A DNA stretch of 64,000 nucleotides from Symbiodinium natans. Lineage: Eukaryota > Sar > Dinophyceae > Suessiales > Symbiodiniaceae. The stretch lies in contig CAJNDS010002289.1 of assembly GCA_905221605.1 (NCBI GenBank), positions 62,001 through 126,000 of the forward strand, given 5' to 3'. The position numbers and the translations under genes are program-made. The notes under the pieces are model-generated. The model saw nothing but the letters and a program-made list of their open reading frames with translations, had not been told where the DNA came from and ran no database searches. This document shows, piece after piece, positions 33,501 through 41,928 of this stretch; positions within the stretch are counted from its first letter, which is position 1, and every line of letters begins with the position of its first letter.

Positions 33501-34482
33501 AGTTTGGCCACGATGACGATGCTACTCTGAAAGGTCACAGGGAAACTGGTAAATGGTGGGACAATGCGTCTCGTAGTGCCATTCGTCAACATGGCTTTCA
33601 CAAGATGTGCTCCGACTACCAAGTGCACAACAGGTGCAGGAAGGCGTGGGACTGTAAGTACAGTCATGAGCAGTTACCCCCTGAGCGGAAAAGGCTTTTG
33701 CGTCATCTGGACCTCTGGGACACCTTGCTAGGGTTTAGGGTTTAGTTTAGGGTTTAGGGATGTTTAGGGTTTAGGTTTGTGGTTTAGGGTTTAGGGCTGA
33801 AACCCGGGGACCTTGACCCGCCTGGAAGTACCATCGGTACCACCGACTGGACGGAAGAAGTTTTTTGGAGGTGGGCAATTGACTTGAGTTTAGCCCTAAA
33901 CTCTAAAAGGGAACAGGTTAGGGTGGTCTTGCCGCCTCAAACGGCGTGGCGCGGGATAAGACGTTCTCCACAATCGGGCCTGGGCTGCTCTTCCCATTTT
34001 GCGCCGCCCGCAGAAGCAGGGCCAGTTTCATTTGAAGCTTCGAAGCAAGTCCGCATTCACAGCTTTTGCCATACCACAGCAAACCCTCAACCCCAAACCC
34101 CAAACCCTGAACCTTCAACCCAAACAAGCCTAAACTCAAATATCCCTAGACCTTAAACCCCCCAAATCCTAAGTTCCCTCAATATTGGACCCAAGCCCTA
34201 AACCCCAACCCAGGCAGGGGTCTTTGGGGGCTTACGAAAATCGGGGACCCCCAACCTAGACCCCCCAAATTCTCGGATCCCCTCATAATAAGGGTTTAGG
34301 GTTTAGGGTTTAGGGTTTAAGGGCTAAGGTTTAGGGTAGGACCCCAAAAGGGTGCCCCTTCACTTTCGGAAACCCCCATTTCCAGGGTCAGATTTCCAGA
34401 TCTGCCCATCCGAGTTTCCGTCACTACCACCTCGGTGTCGACCACCTCGACCATGACCACCACAACAGCTCCGGGGCCCAGA
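27526..34482 (+). CDS. Thr-rich mucin-like multi-exon gene
   Basis: Exons rich in Thr/Ser/Val: 27526-27603 (TTTSTSTTTVTVTTSMTQ), 28699-28737 (RTTTVTAPGP), 29266-29427 (54 codons, ending TYTTSVTQT), 29638-29766 (ending TTTSITQTS), 29884-29944 (LTTTLTSSTWTGTTMTQTT), 34400-34482 (VSVTTTSVSTTSTMTTTTAP). The last four join in phase (0,0,0,1). Repeated endings TS[VMI]TQT suggest exon duplication. Such sequence would be heavily O-glycosylated if secreted, but no signal peptide was found. The 4.4-kb intron before the last exon contains the CCCH locus. The chain may continue in phase into the exons at 35087-36214. Confidence 0.55.
28529..28616. mobile_element. MITE-like element family D
   Basis: GTATGGGCCCTT ... 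AAGGGCCCATAC inverted termini with (GG)GTATATAAGG inside. Related ends occur near 47729-47802 and 57466-57521. Confidence 0.65.
29549..29625 (+). repeat. TTTAGGG array between Thr-rich exons
   Basis: Lies in the 210-nt intron between exons 29266-29427 and 29638-29766 and fills about a third of it. Confidence 0.9.
29977..30080. mobile_element. MITE-like element family G
   Basis: ACTAAACTTGGTCATAGTTGGG pairs with CCCAACCATGAACTAGT around an AT-rich centre. It lies directly after a Thr-rich exon. Confidence 0.6.
30630..30649 (+). other. Possible relict of the dinoflagellate spliced leader
   Basis: CCGTTGCTCGTTGGCTCAAG directly precedes an ATG (30650). Its last ten bases equal the 3' end of the dinoflagellate spliced leader as I recall it, and the first part (CCGT.GC) is similar. 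Genomic relict leaders mark genes made by reverse transcription of mRNA. A chance match is possible. Confidence 0.4.
30837..30852 (+). promoter_or_regulatory. Pyrimidine-rich acceptor before the CCCH locus
   Basis: TTTCTTTCCTCTTTTCCCCTTCGGTTGCCCCCGTAG-type tract (30819-30852) ends in AG, 63 nt before the ATG at 30916. It suits a trans-splice site. Confidence 0.45.
30916..33745 (+). pseudogene. Decayed intron-free CCCH zinc-finger gene
   Basis: Almost continuous coding with acidic, Gly/Ala-rich N-terminal sequence, starting ATG 30916 (MSSSKQWLRPDGGKND). Frame changes near 31250, 31415 and 31830, a TGA at 31594 and a TAA at 32786 interrupt it; the same frame resumes after the TAA. An S1/OB-like segment (GDCLDGIVNCINLDGVWLSH ... 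GDEVHGEVQYVEDDG) lies near 32264-32440. Three CCCH fingers follow: C-X7-C-X5-C-X3-H at 33188-33243, and C-X8-C-X5-C-X3-H at 33452-33511 and 33608-33666. CCCH fingers usually bind RNA. The frame ends inside TTTAGGG repeats (33730). Lack of introns, in a region where all other genes are split, suggests a retrocopy. Read errors could mimic some lesions. Confidence 0.7.
33845..34090. repeat. Dispersed repeat family I, copy 1
   Basis: Shares ordered blocks with 37378-37590: GACTTGAGTTTAG, CTAAAAGG, TTGCCGCCTC, CCACAATCGGGCC, GCTGCTCTTC and CACAGCAAACCC. It lies just 3' of the CCCH locus, so it may be the 3' part of the same retroposed unit. Confidence 0.65.
34222..34290. mobile_element. MITE-like element family E, copy
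   Basis: GGGGGCTTACGAAAATCGGGG ... CCCCTCATAATAAGG, sharing the family ends and the CTTATTATAAG-type palindrome. Confidence 0.55.
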
Positions 34483-34854
34483 GAGTTTCGGGTTGAGGTT
34501 TAGGGTTGATTTTTTAGGGTTTAGGCCCAGAGGGTTTAGGGTTTAGGGTTTAGGGTTTGGGAGTTTAGGGTTTGGGAGTTTTGGCTTAGAGGGACGTACC
34601 GGCTTCTTCAGGCTTTTTGGGGGTTGAAGGGTTCAGGGTCTGGGGTTTTAAGGCGCTGCTGAAGGTTATAGCTTCTGGGAGTTTAGGGTTCAGGGCTTGA
34701 AGTGGTGCCTCTCTCCAGAAAACTTGGGCTTAAATGCGTGGTGCAGGGTTAGCCATCACTATAGAGGTTATAAGAAAATATGTTATGTTGGCGCCACATT
34801 GACCCTACTTGGAGTGATCCTATATGAAGTAGGGTATATACTTCTTGTACCCCC

Positions 34855-35060
34855 AAACCCTAAACCCTAAACCCTAAACCCTAATCCCTAAAAACCCTAA
34901 ACCCAAAACCCTAAACCCTAAACCCTAAACCCAAAACCCTGAACCCAAAACCCTGAACCCTAAACCCTGAACCCTAAACCCTGATCCCTAAACCCTAAAC
35001 GCTAAACCCTAAACCCTAAACCCAAAACCCTAAACCCTAAACCCTAAACCCTAAACCCCT
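34855..35060 (-). repeat. CCCTAAA array
   Basis: About 200 bp with CCCAAAA and CCCTGAA variants, ending 26 bp before the exon at 35087. Confidence 0.95.
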
Positions 35061-35086
35061 TAGCTGCAGGGTTGAGGGGCTCTGAG

Positions 35087-35205
35087 CACCCAGAAAAGCC
35101 CAAGCAGGCCCAAGGCCCGGAGTTCGAGAAAAAGAAGTCGTCTTCACAAGCGCCGGCTCTAAAAGAAAGTTTAGGGTTTAGGGTTTAGGGTTTAGGGTTT
35201 AGGGT

Positions 35206-35251
<46 letters not shown>

Positions 35252-36214
35252 GGTTTAGGGTTTAGGTTAGGGGCTTTCAGGGTTTCAGGGCTTTCGGGTT
35301 TAGGGAGGGGCCACTCAAGCTCGCAAGAAGCTGGAGGTCACGCCGCGCGCCGTTCTCTTCATCACCCGTGACGTGCCGATACCTCGGACGCCGCCCCCAA
35401 CCCTAAACCCTAAACCCTGAACCCCAAACCCCAAACCCTAAACCCTGAACCCCAAACCCTAAACCTTAAACCCTAAACCCTAGACCCTAAACCCTAAATC
35501 CTAAACCCCAAACCCTAAACCCCAAACCCTAAACCCTAAACCCTAAATCCTGAACCTTGTGCCCCCAGCCCTCAGCCCTCTTGAAGCCACAGCCTCCCAT
35601 CCCTCGACCAACTCTAATCCCGCCTAGGTTTTGGCGATCCAGGATTCAGATTTTTGGGTGCGGGGCTCTTTAGGGGCCTCTTAGGGGTCTTGGGGGCCTT
35701 TGAGGGGTCTTTAGGGGCTTTAGGGGCTTTAGGGTTGTTTAGGGGCTTTGGGGGTTTTAGGTGTTTTGGGGCTTTCAGGTTCTTTGGTGTGCTCGGGTTT
35801 GAGGGTCTTTGAGGGGTTCTGGCGAGTCCTTGGACCGGAAGGCTCATGGGTTTCAGGGGTTTAGGGGTTTAGGGTTTAGGGTTGTGGGATACCCGAAACC
35901 TCCGTTGCCTTCAACTCTTCCCTCAGGCAAGTTGGGGCCACGCAGATCGCAGTGGACAGAAACCTCGGCTTCTCCATAGGCGACGGTGTCAATGGGGTGT
36001 ATTCAACACCCCTAGCCCCTAACCCCTAAACCCCTAACCCCTAAACCCTAAACCCTAAACCCTAAACCCTAAACCCTAAACCCTAAACCCTAAACCCTAA
36101 ACCCTAAACCCTAAACCCTAAACCCTAAACCCTAAACCCTAAACCCTAAACCCTAAACTTAGCGAGGGCTCGTTGGAGCCTGCAGCAGAGCCCGAGCGGT
36201 CGCTGCCGAGCTAG
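35087..36214 (+). CDS. Five-exon C-terminal chain, unknown protein
   Basis: Exons: 35087-35168 (HPEKPKQAQGPEFEKKKSSS.., donor AAA|GTTTAGGG), 35308-35372 (ATQARKKLEVTPRAVLFITR), 35569-35627 (SALLKPQPPIPRPTLIPPR), 35927-35996 (QVGATQIAVDRNLGFSIGDG), 36167-36214 (GSLEPAAEPERSLPS then TAG). All junctions are in phase; 324 nt, 107 residues. The N-terminal part is Lys/Glu/Pro-rich, then strand-like, then acidic. The upstream phase 0 fits the last Thr-rich exon, so this could be its cytoplasmic tail. Introns contain arrays at 35170-35275, 35400-35555 and 36020-36160; the acceptor at 36166 lies 8 nt after the last one. Confidence 0.65.
35170..35555. repeat. TTTAGGG/TTGAGGG array and CCCTAAA array flanking an exon
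   Basis: 35170-35275 contains a run of seven TTGAGGG units; 35400-35555 is CCCTAAA with CCCCAAA variants. The exon 35308-35372 lies between them. Confidence 0.9.
36020..36160 (-). repeat. CCCTAAA array
   Basis: About 19 perfect units in the last intron of the 35-36 kb gene. Confidence 0.95.
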
Positions 36215-36419
36215 GCAGAGCCGAGCAGCTATGCTGCGAGAGGCTTTGCAATTTGGTAACGTTTGCAAGCTGCAGCTGGAGGGTTAAGCCTCCAGCTTGG
36301 GCCTGGAACTGACGCTTTACGAGCAGGGCCTCAGCCATACCACCAAGTGAGGTAGGCTAATTACGTGTGCCCGGCCAGCACACCTCTTCTAATTAAAGCC
36401 AATACCCGAAACTGGCGTT

Positions 36420-36545
36420 TCCCCCCCTTCCCCCCGTAGTCGGCCTTCCCCGCATAAGGGGCCCCCCGTAAGGGGGCCTTCTGCCCGTAAGGGGCCTTCC
36501 CCCGTAAGGACCCTTCCTTCCGGGGCCTTCCCCCCATAAGGGAAA
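36420..36545. repeat. CCCCGTAAGGGG palindrome cluster
   Basis: At least six short palindromes of the type CCCC-GTAA-GGGG or CCCGCATAAGGGG separated by CCTTC. A separate hairpin GCTGGAGG-GTTAAG-CCTCCAGC lies at 36274-36296. DNA from 36546 to 36800 holds looser relatives and no gene. Confidence 0.75.
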
Positions 36546-36905
36546 TCGAGCAATTTCGGGCCAATCCTGAGATACCCCCATTTGCCCCCTACCAAGGTGT
36601 CATCACCAGGGCATCCCTACACAAACCTAGCAATTTAGGGCCAATCCCCCATTTGGCCCCCACCAGGGCGTCCCCACCAGCGCATCCCCAGCAGGGCATC
36701 ACCGAGGCATTCCCTGTAAGACGCCTCCCCGTGAGGGGGTTTCCCCGTCAGGGCCGACCCCAGACGCGAAATGGCTGGTTGGTGTTGCGCCGGAATACGA
36801 CCTGCACACCCTAAACCCTAAACCCTAAACCCTAAACCCTAAACCCTAAACCCTAAACCCTAAACCCTAAACCCTAAACTCAGGGCCTAGGCCGCCCCCC
36901 TACAG

Positions 36906-36992
36906 AAGGGGGCGGCGCTTAAGCGCTTCGACCTCTATGGCGAAAGTCGATCCAGGTCGCTTGCCCGCCTCCTGCAGCCAGGGGGTCGGTAG
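36906..36992 (+). CDS. Exon candidate ending in a stop
   Basis: After CCCCTACAG the frame KGAALKRFDLYGESRSRSLA, then RLLQPGGR, ends at TAG 36990-36992. It has good codon usage, unknown family. The C-rich ORFs at 37040-37370 beyond it are low-complexity. Confidence 0.4.
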   Translation, partial: KGAALKRFDLYGESRSRSLARLLQPGGR

Positions 36993-37039
36993 CACCCACG
37001 ATGGGCCGGTACCGGAGCAGGTTCTCGGGTTCAGTACTG

Positions 37040-37370
37040 GTGAGTGGCTGGCCGTTTCGGGGGGGGTACCCCAAGGCCCCCCAGGCCAGGAGGAGCCGCA
37101 CCCCTCACCGCAGCGTGTCCAGGGACCAGGGGGCCTCAGGCCAGGCCAGGCAGGGCAGGGCTCGAAAAAGCCGCTTGCCTTTCTCCCCCCCGCCCTGCCT
37201 GACCCCCCTGACCCCCCTCTGGCCCCCCTCTGGCCCCCCCTGACCCCTCTGACCCTTAGGGAGGCCCGCCTGGGCCCCCCCCCCCCACCCTGGCGCCCCT
37301 GACCTGCCTGGCCCCTGGGCTGGCCCCTCTGGCCCGCTTCGGCTCCGACCCACACCCGAACATCATGAAA
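37040..37370. repeat. C-rich low-complexity block
   Basis: CCCCCTGACC and CCCCTCTGGCC repeats. Pro/Leu-rich and Gly-rich ORFs on both strands derive from it. Confidence 0.7.
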
Positions 37371-37377
37371 CTGAATA

Positions 37378-37590
37378 AGTTTTTAAAAATGAACTGTTGC
37401 CTTGAGTTTAGGCCTAAACCCTAAAAGGAATAGGTTTGGGTGGTTTTGCCGCCTCGGACGGCGTGGGGTGGGAGAAAAGTGTTAGATGGCCCTCCACAAT
37501 CGGGCCAAAGCTGCTCTTCGCACCTCACGAAGCTTTCGAGCTGGTTCCGAAACCTAACCTTCACAGCACCTACGCCCTATCACAGCAAAC
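37378..37590. repeat. Dispersed repeat family I, copy 2
   Basis: Second copy of the block found at 33845-34090, in the same orientation. Both end at CACAGCAAACCC, where heptamer-like DNA begins. Confidence 0.65.
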
Positions 37591-38000
37591 CCTAAACCCT
37601 AAACCCTAAACCCTAAACCCTAAACCCTAAACCCTAAACCCTAAACCCTAAACCCTAAACCCTGAACCCTGAAACCCTGAACCCTGAACCCTGACCCTGA
37701 ACCCTGAACCCTGAACCCTGAACCCTGAACCCTAAGCCCTAAACCCTAAACCCTAAACCCTAAACCCCCTAAACCCTAAACAATAAACCTAAACCCTAAA
37801 CCCCTAAACCCTAAACCCTAAACCCTAAACCCTAAACCCTAAACCCTAAACCCCTAAACCCTAAACCCTAAACCCTAAACCCTAAACCCTAAACCCTAAA
37901 CCCTAAACCCTAAACCCTAAACCCTAAACCCTAAACCCTAAACCCTAAACCCTAAACCCTAACCCTGAACTGTGAACCCTAAACCCTAAACCCTAAATAC
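37586..38000 (-). repeat. CCCTAAA array, about 410 bp
   Basis: One of the two longest arrays. It contains a homogeneous block of CCCTGAA units (37665-37735) between blocks of perfect CCCTAAA, showing local unit homogenisation. Confidence 0.95.
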
Positions 38001-38023
38001 GACTGGAAGCCCCCCGGTCGCAG

Positions 38024-38527
38024 GGGACATGGCTCTCATCAGAAACAGGGAGGCTGCAGGGGCCCTCGGACCGTTGGGGTTTAGGGTTTGGGGTTTGGGG
38101 TTTGGGGTTTGGGGCTGTGGGTGGGGTTGTGGGGTTGTGTGGTTTAGGCGACTTCCCTGACGCCGTTGGCGTGGAGTCGCCAAATGCCCGGAGAACCCAT
38201 GCAGCTATTAAACTCTAAACCCTAGACCCAAAACCCTAAAAGCCAAACCCTAAACCCTAAGCCCTATTCAGTGAGCTTCGGTCGTTTGTTAGAACCATCT
38301 AGGCCCCCACATGGACTTCACGTGCACTTTCTTCGGCTTAACGGGCATTAGGGTTTAGGGTTTTTGAGTGTTCGGTTGGTTTAGCGTTTAGGGTTTAGAA
38401 CCCTGAACCCTAAACCCTAAACCCTAAATCCTAAACACTAAACCCGAACTCTTTTGCCAGCTCCAAGGTGGAGATCGTGAACATTACCCTGGAGGCAAGA
38501 CGGCTCGAAGAAATCGACGAGGCTTGA
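38024..38527 (+). CDS. Two-exon 3' gene end, unknown protein
   Basis: 38024-38078: after GGTCGCAG, DMALIRNREAAGALGPLG, donor G|GTTTAGGG. 38461-38527: after CTCTTTTGCCAG, SKVEIVNITLEARRLEEIDE, then A and TGA. The join is in phase (2). An extra exon-like frame (DFPDAVGVESPNARRTHA) at 38146-38202 does not fit this join. The 5' part was not found. Confidence 0.5.
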
Positions 38528-38892
38528 GATTTCAGCCCCACAACCCATATCTAGGGTTTACCGTTTAGGGTTTAGGGTTTGGGGTTTAGGGTTTAGGGTT
38601 TGGGGTTTGGGGTTTAGGGTTTAGTGTTTCGGGTGGAGGCTTCAAACCCCATGGCCCCGTGGGGGGGGGGGGGTGGGGGGACCCTCCCCGAAGAGGCCTC
38701 AACGCCCCAAAGCTGAAAAGGTTCAGGTTTAGGGTTCAGGGTTCAGGTTTGGGGTTCAGGGTTCAGGGCCAGTTTAGGGTATAGGGTTTAGGGTTTTTGG
38801 GTGCAGGGTACGCCTAGAAGCTTAGAGCTAAGCCTGGAAGACCCCTGCGGTAGCAAACCCTAATTAAACCCTAAACCCAAAACCCTGTGCAG

Positions 38893-39961
38893 GGTTACTT
38901 CGCAGCGTTCGATGACATGGAGGAGGCGAGGCGACCCCTCTACCCCCCTCTACCCCCCCTCTACCCCCCCTCTACCCCCCTCGACCCCTACTCTATTCCC
39001 CCTCTACCCCTCCCGGGTAGAAAATGCTCCCATACAGGTAGAACCCTGAATATTGGCGGAACCTTGTCAAGAGGTTTCCCCTATTATGGCAGTGATTGGG
39101 GCAGTGATTGGGATTAGTCGATGCACCAAAGATCTCCGCACTGCGCCAACCATCTCTCTTCCTTACTGGGGCTGGTTAGGAACAAAAAAGTAAGTGTTTG
39201 GTGCGTAGATTTTGCTAGGTTCGAAAAAAAGTGTTGGTGCTCATAGACCAATCAGTTCATCAAGGTCGGGTGTAGGGTTTAGGGTTTGGGTGTGGAGGGC
39301 TCAGTTATGTTTACTTAGTTGGGGCTTTGGTGTTGATTTGGTTTCGGGCAAAATGAGGGTGCTGGGCTCTCAACGAGGCTATGCGGCGCCTGAATGACGG
39401 CACCATTGCAATCCTCGATGCCACGCGACGACCCTCTATGGGTAGGGATTAGGGTTGAGGGTTTAGGGTGTAGGGTTTATCAGGGTTTAGGGTTCAGGGT
39501 TTCGGGTTCGGGGTTTAGGGAGTTCTCGAAAATGGGGGCACCCTTTTTGGGGCATATTGTGACCTCTACTTTGGGAAATGACCACGGAAGCCCCTACTCA
39601 AGAGCTCTTTGTCACCCTTCACAACCGAAGCCCACGAGCCCCCACCAACCAAGCTCCATGAACCCTACAAGCCCCATCAGCCCTCTAAGCTCTACAAGCT
39701 CCACAAGCCTGTGAGCCCTGGAAGCCCCGCCACGGCTTAGGGTTTAGGGTTTAGGGTTAGGGTTTAGGGTTAGGATTGAGGGTTTAGAGTTTAGGGATTT
39801 GGGTTTAAGGTTTAGGGTTTGCAGAGTCCTGCGCTTCAGGTGAGATGAGGGTTTAGGGTTTAGGGATTAGGGTTTAGGGTTTGGGGTTTAGGGTTTGGGG
39901 AGCCCTGGGCCCCAGGTGACGCCCGCCGTAACCCAGTTCCACCCAGCAGGCCCAGAAGCAG

Positions 39962-39998
<37 letters not shown>

Positions 39999-41869
39999 CG
40001 GCGCTTAAAATCAGGTTTTGGGTTGAGGGGGGGCCTAGGGTTCGGTTGAGGGTTGAGGGTTTAGGTTGAAGATTCAAAGTCGCTTATCTGCAAGGTTATG
40101 CGTAAAATTACTTTTCATGATCGCCTCTGTTTCAGGTACGTATATGAAGCAGGGTTTATGAACCCTAAGCCCTAAGCCCTAAGCCCTAAGCCCTAAGCCC
40201 TCTAAACCCTAAACCCTAAACCCTAAACCCTAAACCCTAAACCCTAAACCCTAAACCCTAAACCCTAAACCCTACTTCATATGACCCGGCTTGCAAGACC
40301 CAAAAACCTTGAAGGGCTTAAGTATAGGGCTCATAGGATTTTAAGAGGGGTTTAGGCGTTCCATATGGTTTTAACCCTTCAACCCAAAGCCATGGGGTTT
40401 AGGGTTTAGGGTCTGGGGTTTAGGGTTTAGGGTTCAGGGAGGCCTAAGACCTCAGCCCTCAACTCCTCAACTCTATGTGGAAGAAGGCCCAAACTTTAGA
40501 CCGAAGGCCTGAATCCTAAACCCCAAATTTGAAGCCCAAACCCAAACCCCTCAAGACCTCAAAAACCCTAAGCCCTACACCCTAAAACCCTAAACCCCGA
40601 ATCCTGAAAATCTTCAACCCTAAACCCTAAACCCTAAACCCTAAACCCTAAACCCTAAACCCTAAACCCTAAACCTTAAACCCTGAACCCTGAACCCTGA
40701 ACCCTGAACCCTAAACCCTCAACCCTAAACCCCAACTGCACGTGTGCTTCGCAGGCACCCGGGTCGTGAATGCCGGCCCAGCGATCTCCTACACTGGGAG
40801 TCCCTCGGGTCTCAAGACTAAGCCCTCACCCCTAAGCCCTAAGCCTTAAGCCCCAAGCCCTAAGCCCTAAGCACTAAGCCTTAAGCCCCAAGCCCAAACC
40901 TCCAAGCCTCTAAGTCTAAGCCTCTAAGAGTCGATTCTGGTTCGCGAGCCCTGAGGTGATCCGATCACCTTCTTTGGTGCCTCGGTGCACACGGATGTTG
41001 GATTTAGGGTTTAGGGTTTAGGGTTTAGGGTTTAGGGTTTAGGGTTTAGGGTTTAGGGTTTAGGGTTAGGGTTTAGGGTTTAGGGTTTAGGGTTTAGGGT
41101 TTAGGGTTTAGGGTTTAGGGTTAGGGTCTTTCTGTTTAGGGCTTTTCAAAGAATCCCTGAATGGTCTGTGATGTTCTCAGACAACGGGATTCTGTGGGTC
41201 AGACTTTGTGAGGGTGAGGGTTTAGGACTGAGGCTCTGAGCGGGCGCCTTGAAGGTTTAGGGTATAGGGTTGAGGGTTTTTGGCCCAGCGCTCCTCGGCC
41301 CACAAGACCCCTCTTGGAGCTTCATGGTACATATCAACCAACGATAACTGTACTTCTGACCCACTTAGATTAGAAGCCCCTTGAGTGCCCCAATACCCTT
41401 AATTAAACCCTAAACCCTAAACCCTAAACCCTAAACCCTAAACCCTAAGCCCTAAACCCTAAACCCTAACCCCTAAACCCTAAACCCTAAACCCTAAAAC
41501 CCTAAACCCTAAACCCTAAACCCTGAACCCTGAACCCTAAACCCTAAACCCTAAACCCTAAACCCCAAACCCAGGAGCCGCCTGAAAGACATCTAAGGCG
41601 GGCAGAAGTTCAAGTTCTGGTTTCCTCTGCACGAGGAGCAGGGGCTTACAACGCGACTTCCTGCACGCCAGGGTCTGGGTTTTGCGGTGGGTCAGTGGTG
41701 GGTCCCCTTTTTTCAGGGTATAGGGTTTAGGGTTTAGGGTTTAGGTGTAGGGTTTAGAGCTGCAAGAAGGGTTGGTCAGAGGTCCTCTCAACATTTGGGC
41801 TCCATGTAGAGAGAAGAACTTCCTTTTTTCAGTCACCTCCATGCAGACATCGCCAGCCCTTCTCCATGA
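38893..41869 (+). CDS. Gene S: eight phase-consistent exons, 5' end missing
   Basis: Exons: 38893-38925 (GYFAAFDDMEE, GC donor), 39378-39441 (AMRRLNDGTIAILDATRRPS), 40755-40808 (TRVVNAGPAISYTGSPS), 40956-41000 (DPITFFGASVHTDV, GA donor GATTTAGGG), 41181-41213 (NGILWVRLCE), 41289-41326 (LLGPQDPSWSFM), 41605-41672 (KFKFWFPLHEEQGLTTRLPA..), 41833-41869 (HLHADIASPSP then TGA). Total 372 nt. Four successive introns are phase 1. GTIAILDAT resembles the Walker-B region of 6-phosphofructo-2-kinase, but the usual residues after it are absent, so I give no name. The 1.3-kb second intron may hide exons. Arrays sit in most introns. Confidence 0.6.
39961..39998. repeat. 38-base poly-G run
   Basis: Uninterrupted G homopolymer in gene S intron 2. 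The poly-Pro ORF on the minus strand is an artefact. Length in the assembly may be unreliable. Confidence 0.85.
40140..40290. repeat. CCCTAAA array enclosed by an inverted repeat
   Basis: ATATGAAGCAGGG on the left pairs with CCCTACTTCATATG on the right of a CCCTAAG/CCCTAAA array. A similar ATATGAAGTAGGG abuts heptamers at 34824. Confidence 0.65.
40615..40735 (-). repeat. CCCTAAA array
   Basis: Ends 20 bp before the exon at 40755, with CCCTGAA units near the right end. Confidence 0.95.
41005..41130 (+). repeat. TTTAGGG array
   Basis: Starts right at the GA donor of the gene S exon ending 41000 and fills most of the following intron. Confidence 0.95.
41405..41576 (-). repeat. CCCTAAA array
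   Basis: Intron array of gene S, ending in CCCAG next to an alternative acceptor at 41579. Confidence 0.95.
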
Positions 41870-41928
41870 ACGCTAAGATTTCCAAAAGGACAGGGGCGTA
41901 AAAGCTAGGTTGTAATACACTCACTGCC

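Noticed and set aside
36274-36296. Bacterial-type terminator
   Set aside because: The hairpin lacks a T-run, and the sequence is eukaryotic by its introns; it is noted only as a hairpin.
36956-36977. 22-nt intron joining 36906-36955 to a downstream exon at 36978
   Set aside because: Phases fit, but the intron would be too short for this type of gene. Reading straight through to the stop at 36990 is simpler.
36900-37355. Overlapping Gly/Pro-rich ORFs of 80-150 residues
   Set aside because: C-rich low-complexity DNA is open in several frames on both strands. Only the short frame at 36906-36992 has exon-like borders.
39378-39441. Naming gene S as 6-phosphofructo-2-kinase
   Set aside because: GTIAILDAT fits the Walker-B region, but the expected following Asn-Thr-Thr-Arg motif and the P-loop are not seen, so a name would be overreach.
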